Shown piece by piece: positions 51,460-59,828 of a stretch of DNA of 64,000 nt. Below the pieces are notes generated by a model. That model made no database searches. It worked only from the letters and a program-made list of their open reading frames with translations, and had not been told where the DNA came from. The stretch lies in NCBI GenBank assembly GCA_049324535.1, contig JBMOOG010000001.1, forward strand, positions 434,001 through 498,000. The letters run 5' to 3'. The position numbers and the translations under genes are program-made. How positions within the stretch are numbered: position 1 is the stretch's first letter; every line of letters starts with the position of its first letter. The stretch is from JBMOOG01 sp049324535 (lineage in GTDB: Bacteria; Pseudomonadota; Alphaproteobacteria; Rhodobacterales; Rhodobacteraceae).

Positions 51460-52182
51460 TCAGTAGCCCCGCAGGCGGCGGAGCGTCGCCTGCACTTCGG
51501 CCAGCCGCGCGGCGTTCGGCGGATGGGTGCCGAGGAAGGCATTGCCCGGGTCAGGGATCCGGGTGAAGAACTGCGCCCCGATCTCGGGGTCGTAGCCGGC
51601 AATCCAGGCGAGATAGGTGCCGAGGCTGTCGGCCTCCAGCTCGAAATCCTTGGAATAGGCGCGTGCGCCAAGTCCGGCGCCGAGGCTACGGGCCTGCTCG
51701 ACGGCCTGCGCGTCTGCGCCGTTCATAGCCGCGATCGCGCCCAGCGCCAGGGCGCCGGTCAGCGCGTTCTGGCGCTGGCGCGGGATGTGGGCCTCGATGT
51801 GATGGGCCGCCTCGTGGCCGATGATGAAGGCCAGCTCGTCGGGATTGCGCGCGTCATAGATCAGCGCCGGGGTGAAGGCGATGACCGGCCCGCCCGCGCG
51901 GTCGAGGGTCTGGTAGGCGTTGGGCGGCAGTCCCGGCCGGTCGTCCACGGCGATGGTGAAGTCGCAGCCGGCCGCGGGCGCGCGCTGGCGGCATTCGCGT
52001 TCGATCACCGGTTCCATCCGGCTGACCACCTCGACGAAGCTGTGGGCGGCGGCGACGGGATCGCGCTGGGGCAGGGCGGCCGCCGGCCCGGAGGGCGGGA
52101 TCCGGGTCTCGACGGGCGCGGACGCATCGACGCACCCCGCCATAGCGGCAACCGCCGCCAGCCAGATCATGGACCGCCGCAT
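51460..52182 (-). CDS. M48-family metalloprotease lipoprotein
   Basis: The 240-residue protein has a lipoprotein signal (MRRSMIWLAAVAAMAGC, lipidated Cys at 17), so it is anchored in the envelope. The zinc-binding motif is IIGHEAAHHIEAH near residue 125, with the third ligand in FELEADSLG. The C-terminus ends LGTHPPNAARLAEV, typical of BepA/YcaL-like periplasmic proteases that handle outer-membrane proteins. Confidence 0.9.
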   Translation of the reverse strand: MRRSMIWLAAVAAMAGCVDASAPVETRIPPSGPAAALPQRDPVAAAHSFVEVVSRMEPVIERECRQRAPAAGCDFTIAVDDRPGLPPNAYQTLDRAGGPVIAFTPALIYDARNPDELAFIIGHEAAHHIEAHIPRQRQNALTGALALGAIAAMNGADAQAVEQARSLGAGLGARAYSKDFELEADSLGTYLAWIAGYDPEIGAQFFTRIPDPGNAFLGTHPPNAARLAEVQATLRRLRGY

Positions 52183-52330
52183 CGGGTCTCTCTCCCGGGT
52201 CTGCCTCGGGCCTGATTCTAGCGGGTCGGACCGGCGGCCGGAAGTCCCGCAATGGCCCATCACGCCACCGTGTCGGCCGCGTCGCCCGCGGCCATTGAGC
52301 CGCGCCGGCTTCCCGCGTAGGCTTGGCCGC

Positions 52331-52567
52331 ATGTTCACCATCGAGCACGATTTCGACGCCACCGTCATCACCCTCGTGGACGAGGGGTCGGCGCATCTCG
52401 AAGAGGATGTGACGATCCAGGCCTTCGAGGAATGCATCACCATCGAGCAGCTCGATCCGCGCCGCGACGAGGTGGTCAAGATCGTGATGTCGATGAAGCA
52501 GGTGCGCGAACTGGCGGCGGCGCTGAACCTGCCCGAAGGCGTCTACCGGCTGAACGCCAAGCCCTGA
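52331..52567 (+). CDS. Conserved hypothetical protein
   Basis: This 78-residue acidic protein begins MFTIEHDFDATVITLVDEG. It is strand-rich at the N-terminus with a C-terminal helix (SMKQVRELAAALNLPEGVYRL). No domain is recognised. It is divergent from the M48 protease gene and convergent with the DUF167 gene eight bases away. Confidence 0.65.
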   Translation: MFTIEHDFDATVITLVDEGSAHLEEDVTIQAFEECITIEQLDPRRDEVVKIVMSMKQVRELAAALNLPEGVYRLNAKP

Positions 52568-52574
52568 GGGCCGG

Positions 52575-52826
52575 TCAGTCGATCGCGAAGACCTTGGTGC
52601 GCGCCGAGGCGCCGCGCACCAGCCGGAGCCGCGACTTCGCGATGCCGAGCGCGTCGGCCAGCGCCGCCTGCACGGCGATGTTGGCCTTGCCGTCGGCGGG
52701 CGGCACCGTGACCCGGACGCGAATCACCCCGGCTTCCTCGACGACATCGTTGCGCGAGGCACGCGGTGTGACCCGCACCGAGATCGTTGTCCCCGGCCTT
52801 GCCAGATGCGCGAGTTCGCCCGCCAT
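52575..52826 (-). CDS. DUF167 (YggU) family protein
   Basis: The 83-residue protein has the family pattern ISVRVTPRASRNDV, then VRVTVPPADGKANIAVQAALADALGIAKSRLRLVRG-type core with ADGKAN and a final ARTKVF. Members are small conserved proteins of unknown biochemical role. Confidence 0.9.
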   Translation of the reverse strand: MAGELAHLARPGTTISVRVTPRASRNDVVEEAGVIRVRVTVPPADGKANIAVQAALADALGIAKSRLRLVRGASARTKVFAID

Positions 52827-52962
52827 GCGCCTCCTCCCGTTCCGTTGCCGCTATCGCAGCACGGGGCCATCGCACAAGCCCGGGTTGTCGCGCGGCGCCC
52901 TGGGGGCTTGCGGCCCCGAGCGGATTGCGGAACACCGTCAACGATCGATCCAGGAGACCGCC

Positions 52963-53541
52963 ATGCCCGCGCCCGCCCCCGCCGTCCTCGAGTTCCTGCT
53001 GACCCGGCGTTCGCGCCCGGCGCGTACGCTGGCGCTGCCGGTACCCGACCGGCAGGCGCTGCGCCCGATCCTGACCGCGGCGGTTCGGGTGCCCGATCAC
53101 GGCAAGCTCGAGCCCTGGCGCCTGATCGTGCTGGAACGGCCGGCGCTGGTGCGGCTTGCGGCGCTTGCCGGGCAGGTCGGCGCGCGGCTTGGCCTTGACT
53201 CCGATCGCATTGCCAAGGGCGTCGCGCAGTTTGACGAGGCGCATCTCGCGGTGGTCGTGGTGGCGGTCCCGCGGTCCACCGACAAGATTCCCCAGCGCGA
53301 GCAGGAGCTGTCGGTCGGCGCCGTGTGCCTGAGCCTGCTGAACGCGGCGCTGGCCTCGGGCTGGGGGGCCAACTGGCTGACGGGATGGGCGGTCGAGGAT
53401 GCGGGGTTTCGCGCCGAAGGTCTCGGGTTGCAGCCGGGCGAGTGGGTGGCGGGTGTGATTCACATCGGCACCGAGACCGCCGTGCCCCCCGACCGGCCGC
53501 GTCCCGACCTCGACGCCATCACCACCTGGATGGACGCCTGA
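52963..53541 (+). CDS. Nitroreductase-family flavoprotein (YdjA-like)
   Basis: The 192-residue protein has the FMN-binding N-terminal LLTRRSRPARTL, the segment RVPDHGKLEPWRLIVLE, and C-terminal GANWLTGWAVED and GVIHIGTE. It is a short nitroreductase like YdjA, which reduces nitro compounds or quinones using NAD(P)H. The natural substrate is unknown. AGGAG lies before the ATG. Confidence 0.85.
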   Translation: MPAPAPAVLEFLLTRRSRPARTLALPVPDRQALRPILTAAVRVPDHGKLEPWRLIVLERPALVRLAALAGQVGARLGLDSDRIAKGVAQFDEAHLAVVVVAVPRSTDKIPQREQELSVGAVCLSLLNAALASGWGANWLTGWAVEDAGFRAEGLGLQPGEWVAGVIHIGTETAVPPDRPRPDLDAITTWMDA

Positions 53542-53598
53542 GCCACCGGCCGCGCGCGGCCAGAGGCGTCCGGTGGGCCGGGCGCCGAGGATGCCGGC

Positions 53599-53892
53599 TC
53601 AGGGCTTGGTGCTGGCCGCCGGTTCCGGGTCCAGCCGGCCGAACCAGTCGAGATCGCGGATCCCGATTGCGCCCGAGAGGATGACCGTGGCGATGATCGC
53701 CCAGAGCACGACCGTGACCCCGGTGGTGATCAGCGCCTTGCGCCCGATGCGCGCGTCGGCCGGAGCGCCGGGGGGCGTCCCCGGCACGACCTCGCCCGAT
53801 TCCTCCTGGGTTCCCGGACGGATCTGCAGCGCCACGAAGAACACGAGGAACCAGATGACCGCGAACAGGACGATACCGCCGGTGAGGTTCAT
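53599..53892 (-). CDS. DUF1467 family membrane protein
   Basis: The 97-residue protein has two membrane helices (about 4-23 and 52-75) with the conserved VIWFLVFFVALQI and a Pro/Gly linker (GTPPGAPADARIGRK). DUF1467 genes follow the methylmalonyl-CoA epimerase gene in many alphaproteobacteria, and here the overlap is one base. Function unknown. Confidence 0.88.
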   Translation of the reverse strand: MNLTGGIVLFAVIWFLVFFVALQIRPGTQEESGEVVPGTPPGAPADARIGRKALITTGVTVVLWAIIATVILSGAIGIRDLDWFGRLDPEPAASTKP

Positions 53893-54296
53893 CAGGCCTG
53901 CTCCAGTTCGATGAGGGTGCCGGTGAAGTCCTTCGGGTGCAGGAAGAGGACCGGCTTGCCGTGGGCCCCGATCTTCGGCTCGCCGGAGCCCAGGACACGG
54001 GCGCCCTGCGCGCGCAGCCGGTCGCGGGCGGCGAGGATGTCGTCCACCTCGTAGCAGAGGTGATGGATGCCGCCGGAGGGGTTCTTTTCGAGGAAGCCCG
54101 CGATCGGGGAACCCTCGCCCAGCGGGTGCAGCAGCTCGATCTTGGTGTTCGGCAGGTCGATGAAGATCACGGTCACGCCGTGGTCGGGCTCATCCTGCGG
54201 CGGACCCACGCGCGCACCGAGCGTGTCGCGATACTGCGCGGCCGCGGCGGCAAGGTCGGGCACCGCGATGGCAACGTGGTTGAGGCGTCCGATCAT
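53892..54296 (-). CDS. mce: Methylmalonyl-CoA epimerase
   Basis: This 134-residue glyoxalase-fold enzyme interconverts (R)- and (S)-methylmalonyl-CoA in propionate metabolism. Metal ligands are in LNHVAIAV (His), IELLHPL (Glu/His), GIHHLCYEV (His) and GTLIELEQ (Glu). Length and motifs match the family throughout. Confidence 0.92.
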   Translation of the reverse strand: MIGRLNHVAIAVPDLAAAAAQYRDTLGARVGPPQDEPDHGVTVIFIDLPNTKIELLHPLGEGSPIAGFLEKNPSGGIHHLCYEVDDILAARDRLRAQGARVLGSGEPKIGAHGKPVLFLHPKDFTGTLIELEQA

Positions 54297-54444
54297 CCCC
54301 TGGTCTCCTGCCCTGTCCCTGCCGCGTTATGCGGCGCGCGGCGCGCGGGCGCAAGCGGCCTGGCGCCCGAGGGCCTTTACGGTCGGTTAGGCAAAGACTG
54401 CTTCACTCGGCCCCGTATCGCTTGACCGATCGGAGGCTTGACCG

Positions 54445-55146
54445 ATGCACGACGACCTTTCCGCCCTTCTGCCCGGCCGCGCGGCCAGCCCGGCGCGCCC
54501 GCTCTTCGGCCTCACCCTGCTGGTGGTCGAGGACAGCCGCTTTGCCAGCGAGGCGGTCCGGCTCATGTGCCTGCGGTCCGGGGCGCGGTTCCGGCGCGCC
54601 GACTGCCTCGCCTCGGCCGAGCGCCATCTCCGGGTCTGGCGGCCGGCGGCGGCGCTGGTGGATCTCGGACTGCCGGATGGTTCCGGGCTGGACCTGATCG
54701 CGCGGATGGCGGCGCAGCCGCAGACCTCGCCGGTGATCCTCGCCACCAGCGGCGATCCGACGCTCGAGGCGGCCGCGCGGGCGGTCGGCGCGGACGGGTT
54801 CCTGCCGAAACCGGTCGAGAGCCTGCGGGCCTTCCAGTCGGCGATCCTGCGGGCCTTCCCGCGGGGCGTGCCGGCCCCGGACGGCGGCGCCGAGGATCGC
54901 GTCGATCCCGACCGGCTGGCGCTTCGCGACGATCTGGCGCTGGTGGCGGGCCTGCTCGGGCAGGAACCGGACGCGCCGCTGCGCCGCTATCTGGCGCGGT
55001 TCCTCGGCGGGCTTGCCCTCGGCGCGCACGACCCCGCGCTGGCCGCGGCGGCCGAGGATCTGGCGCGCGACGGTCCGGCGGAGGCCAGTCTCGGCCGGGT
55101 CCGGACGCTGGTTCAGGCGCGGCTGGCCGAGAACGCCGCGTTCTGA
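54445..55146 (+). CDS. Response regulator receiver protein with helical C-terminus
   Basis: The 233-residue protein has a receiver domain at about residues 20-145, with acidic pair VVEDS, phospho-acceptor Asp in ALVDLGLPDGSGLDLI, Thr/Ser in ILATSGD and Lys in LPKPVE. The remaining 85 residues are helical with no DNA-binding domain recognised, so it probably acts by protein interaction. No histidine kinase is adjacent. Confidence 0.85.
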   Translation: MHDDLSALLPGRAASPARPLFGLTLLVVEDSRFASEAVRLMCLRSGARFRRADCLASAERHLRVWRPAAALVDLGLPDGSGLDLIARMAAQPQTSPVILATSGDPTLEAAARAVGADGFLPKPVESLRAFQSAILRAFPRGVPAPDGGAEDRVDPDRLALRDDLALVAGLLGQEPDAPLRRYLARFLGGLALGAHDPALAAAAEDLARDGPAEASLGRVRTLVQARLAENAAF

Positions 55147-55153
55147 GCGCGCC

Positions 55154-55873
55154 TCATTCGATGGCGGGGTCGGTCGCGGCGCGCAGGTCGCGGGTCAGCT
55201 CCGACAGCGACCGGCGCTGGCGGCCGTCCGCGTCGAAGTTCTCGGGTGCAAGCCAGCGGTCGAAGGCCGCCGACAGGGCCGGCCATTCGCCGTCGATGAC
55301 CGAGAACCAGGCCGTGTCGCGGTTGCGCCCCTTGACGATCATGTGCTGCCGGAAGGTGCCCTCGTAGCTGAAGCCGAGACGGGCCGCCGCCCGCCGGGAG
55401 GGCAGGTTGAGCGCGTCGCATTTCCATTCGAACCGGCGGTAGCCCGCCGCGAAGGCCCAGCCCATCATCAGCGCGATCGCCTCGGTCGCGGCGGTGCGGT
55501 GCTGCAGGGCCGGGGACAGGCAGATGTGGCCGACCTCGATCGACCCCATGTCCGGGGTGATGCGCAGGAACGCGGCCACGCCCCCCGGTCGCCCCGTTGC
55601 CCGGTCGATCACCGCGTAGAAGCAGGGGTCGTCGAGCGGTGCCATCGACCCGACCCAGGCCCTGTAGGAGGCCAGGTCCGCAAAGGGGCCATAGCCGAGG
55701 TAGTCCCAGATCCGGTCATCGGTCCTGTTCGCCTCGAAAAGGGCGGCGGCGTGGCGGTCGGGATCGAGACGCTCGAGCCGCGCGTGCCGGCCCTCCATCG
55801 CCGCCGGGCCGGGGCGGGGCGGGACGGTCCAGCCGGCCAGGGTCTGGCCCAGATGTCTCGGGTCCGGCCGCAT
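55154..55873 (-). CDS. GNAT-family N-acetyltransferase
   Basis: The 239-residue protein is of the RimJ/RimL-like type: RHARLERLDPDRHAAALFEA at the start, PGGVAAFLRITPDMGSIEVGHICLSP, and the acetyl-CoA region with NLPSRRAAARLGFSYEGTFRQHM. ATG 55873 is the likely start. The acceptor could be an amino acid, peptide or antibiotic; not determinable. Confidence 0.85.
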   Translation of the reverse strand: MRPDPRHLGQTLAGWTVPPRPGPAAMEGRHARLERLDPDRHAAALFEANRTDDRIWDYLGYGPFADLASYRAWVGSMAPLDDPCFYAVIDRATGRPGGVAAFLRITPDMGSIEVGHICLSPALQHRTAATEAIALMMGWAFAAGYRRFEWKCDALNLPSRRAAARLGFSYEGTFRQHMIVKGRNRDTAWFSVIDGEWPALSAAFDRWLAPENFDADGRQRRSLSELTRDLRAATDPAIE

Positions 55874-56043
55874 GGGTCCTCCGTGGTCGCGCAGCGTCTG
55901 CGTCAGCCATAGCGCATCGGTCCGCAAAAGGAACCGGAATTGCCGTGCGCCGGCCCCGTGCGTTCCGCATTCGCGCCCCATTCGCGCGCAAGGCTGATCC
56001 GTGGAAACCCGGCCGCACGCCGGAAGAAGGGGAGCGGGTTGCG

Positions 56044-56172
56044 ATGGCGCACGATCTGATCCGCATGGCGCGGAGCACGCGGTTCACCCGGGCCGCACAC
56101 TGGACGATGTTCTCGGTCGGCCTTCTGTCGCTGGCCTTCTCGATCGCCGCGACGGCCGCATCGGGCCTCTGA
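56044..56172 (+). CDS. Small single-pass membrane protein
   Basis: The 42-residue peptide has a basic start (MAHDLIRMARSTRFTRAAHW) and one hydrophobic helix (FSVGLLSLAFSIAATAASGL). A GGGGAG lies eleven bases before the ATG. It is plausible, but short. Confidence 0.45.
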   Translation: MAHDLIRMARSTRFTRAAHWTMFSVGLLSLAFSIAATAASGL

Positions 56173-56484
56173 CGCAGCCTGGGCGCGCGCCGGTTGCGGC
56201 GGCGCGCGGAGTCCTGCGGCACCCCGGGTCGGGCCGAGGGGCCGCTTCGGTCGAATGCCGCGCCCGGATGCGGTGCCCCCGTCCAACCGTCGCGGATGCG
56301 CACCCCTTGGATACCATCACCATTCAGCCTGGTCGTGACCTGAACGGCCGCGCCGGCCATGGACCGGACCGACCGCGGCGCCTGAGCGGGTTCGCGGCGT
56401 CGCCGCGCGCGCTTCAGCGTCCCGTCGCGAAAGGGCCGGGCCGTCCGGGGGAAGGCTCCGGCCCAAGGGGGCCGCAGCCCGCGG
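56173..56484. other. 312-bp region without a recognisable gene
   Basis: This GC-rich stretch lies between the small membrane ORF and the 3' end of aspS. No ORF with a ribosome-binding site, no clear hairpin with T run and no repeat was seen. Confidence 0.6.
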
Positions 56485-58260
56485 TCAGTCGCCCTTGACC
56501 ACCCGCAGGTGCAGTTCGCGCAGCTGCTGGTTCGTGGGTTCGGACGGGGCGCCCATCAGCAGATCCTCGGCGCGCTGGTTCATCGGGAACATGATGACCT
56601 CGCGGATGTTCGCCGTGTCGGCCAGCAGCATCACGATCCGGTCGATCCCGGCCGCGCAGCCGCCGTGCGGGGGCGCACCGTAGCGGAAGGCCTTGACCAT
56701 GCCGCCGAACCGCCGCTCGACCTCGTCATGCGGATAGCCCGCGATCTCGAAGGCCTTGAACATGATCTCGGGCTTGTGGTTGCGGATCCCGCCCGAGACC
56801 AGCTCGTAGCCGTTGCAGGCAAGGTCGTACTGATAGGCATGGACCTTCAGGGGATCGCCCGACAGAGCCTCGAGCCCGCCCTGCGGCATTGAGAACGGGT
56901 TGTGCGAGAAGTCGATCTTCCCCGTCTCGGGGTCTTTCTCGTACATCGGGAAATCGACGATCCAGGCGAAGCGGAAGCTGTCTTCCTCGGTCAGACCCAG
57001 CTCGCGCCCGATCTCGTTGCGCGCGCGGCCCGCCACCGCCTCGAACTGCTCGGGACGGCCGCCAAGGAAGAAGGCGGCATCGCCGGCCTTCAGGCCGAGC
57101 TGGACCCGGATCGCCTCGGTGCGTTCCTCGCCGATGTTCTTGGCGATCGGGCCGGCGCCCACGGTCGCGCCGTTCTCCTCGCGCCAGAAGATGTAGCCCA
57201 TCCCCGGCAGGCCCTGCGCCTGCGCGAAGCTGTTCATCCGGTCGCAGAAGGCGCGCGATCCGCCCCCCGGCGCCGGGATGGCGCGGATCTCGGTGCCATC
57301 GTTTTCCAGCATCTTGGCGAAGAGGCCGAAGCCCGAGCCGCGGAAGTGGTCGGACACCACCTGCATCCTGATCGGGTTCCTCAGGTCGGGCTTGTCGGAC
57401 CCGTACCACAGCATCGCGTCGCGATAGGCGATGCGCGGCCAGTCCGGATCGACGCGGCGGCCGCCGCCGAACTCCTCGAAGATGCCCTGGATCACCGGCT
57501 GGACCGCGGCGAAGACGTCGTCCTGGGTGACGAAGCTCATCTCGATGTCAAGCTGGTAGAAGTCGGTCGGGCTGCGGTCGGCCCTCGGGTCCTCGTCGCG
57601 GAAGCAGGGCGCGATCTGGAAGTAGCGGTCGAAGCCCGCCACCATGATGAGCTGCTTGAACTGCTGGGGCGCCTGGGGCAGCGCGTAGAACTTGCCCGGA
57701 TGCAGGCGCGACGGCACCAGGAAGTCGCGCGCGCCCTCGGGCGATGAGGCGGTGATGATCGGCGTCTGGAACTCGGTGAAGCCCGAGCCCCACATGCGGT
57801 CGCGGATCGACTTCACCACGCGCGACCGCAGCATCATGTTGCGGTGCAGCCCCTCGCGGCGCAGGTCGAGGAAGCGGTAGGCCAGCCGCGTCTCCTCGGG
57901 ATAGTCCTGGTCGCCGAACACCGGCAGCGGCAGCTCGTCGGCGGGGCCGAGCACCTCGACCTCGCGGGCATAGACCTCGATCTCGCCGGTCGGGATCTTG
58001 GGGTTGACCAGCGACGGATCGCGGCGCTTCACCTCGCCGTCGATGCGGATCACCCATTCGGCGCGCACCTTCTCCAGCGCGGCAAAGGCGGCCGAATCGC
58101 CGTCGCAGATCACCTGGGTGATGCCGTAATGGTCGCGCAGGTCGAGAAAGAGCACCCCCCCGTGGTCGCGCACCCGGTGGACCCAGCCGGACAGGCGCAC
58201 CGTCTGGCCGGCCTCGGCGGCGGTCAGGGCGGCGCAGGTATGGCTGCGATAGGCGTGCAT
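56485..58260 (-). CDS. aspS: Aspartyl-tRNA synthetase
   Basis: This 591-residue class IIb synthetase has the N-terminal OB fold for the anticodon (VRLSGWVHRVRDHGGVLFLDLRD), motif 2 FRDEDPRADRSPTDFYQLDIEMSF-type region, the bacterial GAD insertion in the middle, and motif 3 GGCAAGIDRIVMLLAD. I start at ATG 58260, where MHAYRSHTCAAL is the family beginning. It is divergent from cfa. Confidence 0.95.
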   Translation of the reverse strand: MHAYRSHTCAALTAAEAGQTVRLSGWVHRVRDHGGVLFLDLRDHYGITQVICDGDSAAFAALEKVRAEWVIRIDGEVKRRDPSLVNPKIPTGEIEVYAREVEVLGPADELPLPVFGDQDYPEETRLAYRFLDLRREGLHRNMMLRSRVVKSIRDRMWGSGFTEFQTPIITASSPEGARDFLVPSRLHPGKFYALPQAPQQFKQLIMVAGFDRYFQIAPCFRDEDPRADRSPTDFYQLDIEMSFVTQDDVFAAVQPVIQGIFEEFGGGRRVDPDWPRIAYRDAMLWYGSDKPDLRNPIRMQVVSDHFRGSGFGLFAKMLENDGTEIRAIPAPGGGSRAFCDRMNSFAQAQGLPGMGYIFWREENGATVGAGPIAKNIGEERTEAIRVQLGLKAGDAAFFLGGRPEQFEAVAGRARNEIGRELGLTEEDSFRFAWIVDFPMYEKDPETGKIDFSHNPFSMPQGGLEALSGDPLKVHAYQYDLACNGYELVSGGIRNHKPEIMFKAFEIAGYPHDEVERRFGGMVKAFRYGAPPHGGCAAGIDRIVMLLADTANIREVIMFPMNQRAEDLLMGAPSEPTNQQLRELHLRVVKGD

Positions 58261-58435
58261 GATCGGTCCCTCTCCCGGGCGCTGGCTGTGGCCCGCCTTG
58301 AAGCGCGCGCGGGGCGCGAAGTCAAGCAAGGCCCGGCGGGGAAAGTGTCACAGAACGGTTGCCTGTGCGACAAATCGTCCTAGTGTTCGGAACCGGGGAA
58401 AGGGTGGTGCCTTTCGGCTGAACCGGGACACGACG

Positions 58436-59665
58436 ATGTGGGACGGACTTCTTGACCGGATGCTCGCGGGGCTGATCCGCGAGGGAACGCTGGACCTGAC
58501 GATGCCGGACGGACGCCGGCGACGCTACGGCGCGGGGGGCGGACCCCAGGTGGCGGTGCGGCTGACCGATCCGGCGCTTCCGCGCCGGCTGGTGCTGTCG
58601 CCCGATCTCGCGCTGGGCGAAGGCTACGTGGACGGGACCGTCGAGGTCGAGGGCGACGATCTGCACGGGCTGCTCGGGCTTGCGCTGGGCAACGTCGCGC
58701 AGGCGCCCTCGAACTGGCGCAACCGCGCCGTGGCCCTCGGCGCGCGACTGCGGCCGACGGCCCAGTTCAATCCGGCCGACCGGTCGCGGCGCAACGTGGC
58801 GCATCACTACGATCTTTCGGAACGGCTCTACCGGCTCTTCCTCGACCGCGACATGCAGTATTCCTGCGCCTATTTCCGCGATCCCGGCATGACGCTGGAC
58901 GAGGCGCAGGCGGCCAAGAAGGCCCATATCGCGGCCAAGCTGCTGATCGAGCCGGGGATGCGCGTTCTCGACATCGGATGCGGCTGGGGCGGCATGGGGC
59001 TTACGCTCGCGCGGGACTACGGGGCGAGGGTTCTGGGCGTCACGCTCAGCGTGGAACAGCACCGGGTGGCCACGGCGCGCGCCGAGCAGGAGGGTCTTGC
59101 CGACCGCGTCGAATTCCGCCTGATGGACTACCGCTCGGTCGAGGGCCGGTTCGACCGCATCGTCTCGGTCGGCATGTTCGAGCATGTCGGCGTCCCGCAA
59201 TACCACACCTATTTCCGCAAGGTGCGCGACCTTCTGGCACCGGACGGGGTGGCGCTGATCCACACCATCGGCCGGGCGTCACCCCCGGGGGCGACCAGCC
59301 CGTGGATCACCCGCTACATCTTTCCGGGCGGCTACTGCCCGTCGCTGTCCGAGATGATGGCCGCGGTCGAGGACGAGGGGCTTTACGAGACCGATGTCGA
59401 GGTCTGGCGCCTGCACTACGCGATGACGCTCCGCCACTGGTACGACCGCTTCATGGCCAACATCGACGAGGCGCGGCGTCTCTACGACGAGCGGTTCTGC
59501 CGGATGTGGCGCTACTATCTTGTCGCTTCCGAGCAGACCTTCCGCCTGAACCGGCAATGCGTCTTCCAGGTTCAGATGGCCCATCGGCAGGAGGCGGTGC
59601 CGCTGACGCGCGACTATCTCTACCCCGCGCCCGCCGGTGCCCGCCGGCTGCAGGCCGCCGAGTAG
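58436..59665 (+). CDS. cfa: Cyclopropane-fatty-acyl-phospholipid synthase
   Basis: The 409-residue enzyme adds a methylene group from SAM to double bonds of membrane lipids. The SAM site is VLDIGCGWGGMGL at about residue 178. The family has NVAHHYDLSERLYRLFLD, MQYSCAYF, SVGMFEHVG, and YIFPGGYCPSL. Cfa is usually stress-induced; no specific sigma-factor site could be assigned in the 175-bp gap to aspS. Confidence 0.93.
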   Translation: MWDGLLDRMLAGLIREGTLDLTMPDGRRRRYGAGGGPQVAVRLTDPALPRRLVLSPDLALGEGYVDGTVEVEGDDLHGLLGLALGNVAQAPSNWRNRAVALGARLRPTAQFNPADRSRRNVAHHYDLSERLYRLFLDRDMQYSCAYFRDPGMTLDEAQAAKKAHIAAKLLIEPGMRVLDIGCGWGGMGLTLARDYGARVLGVTLSVEQHRVATARAEQEGLADRVEFRLMDYRSVEGRFDRIVSVGMFEHVGVPQYHTYFRKVRDLLAPDGVALIHTIGRASPPGATSPWITRYIFPGGYCPSLSEMMAAVEDEGLYETDVEVWRLHYAMTLRHWYDRFMANIDEARRLYDERFCRMWRYYLVASEQTFRLNRQCVFQVQMAHRQEAVPLTRDYLYPAPAGARRLQAAE

Positions 59666-59828
59666 CGGGCCGCGGCCCGCCTGCGGCGGGTGGCCGGGCG
59701 GGGCGGGCTCCGGTCGGCTTTGCGCCCGGCGCAGGCGCGGTTGCCTGCCGGCAACACGGTGTTCCGCCCTTGCGCCCGTGCCCGGCGTAGCTATAACCCG
59801 CGAAGTTTTGCGCTGATGGGGGCCGATC

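Noticed and set aside
58261..58435. Possible stress sigma-factor promoter upstream of cfa (GGAAC followed by TCGG)
   Set aside because: Spacing and -10 do not match known general-stress consensus well enough to call.
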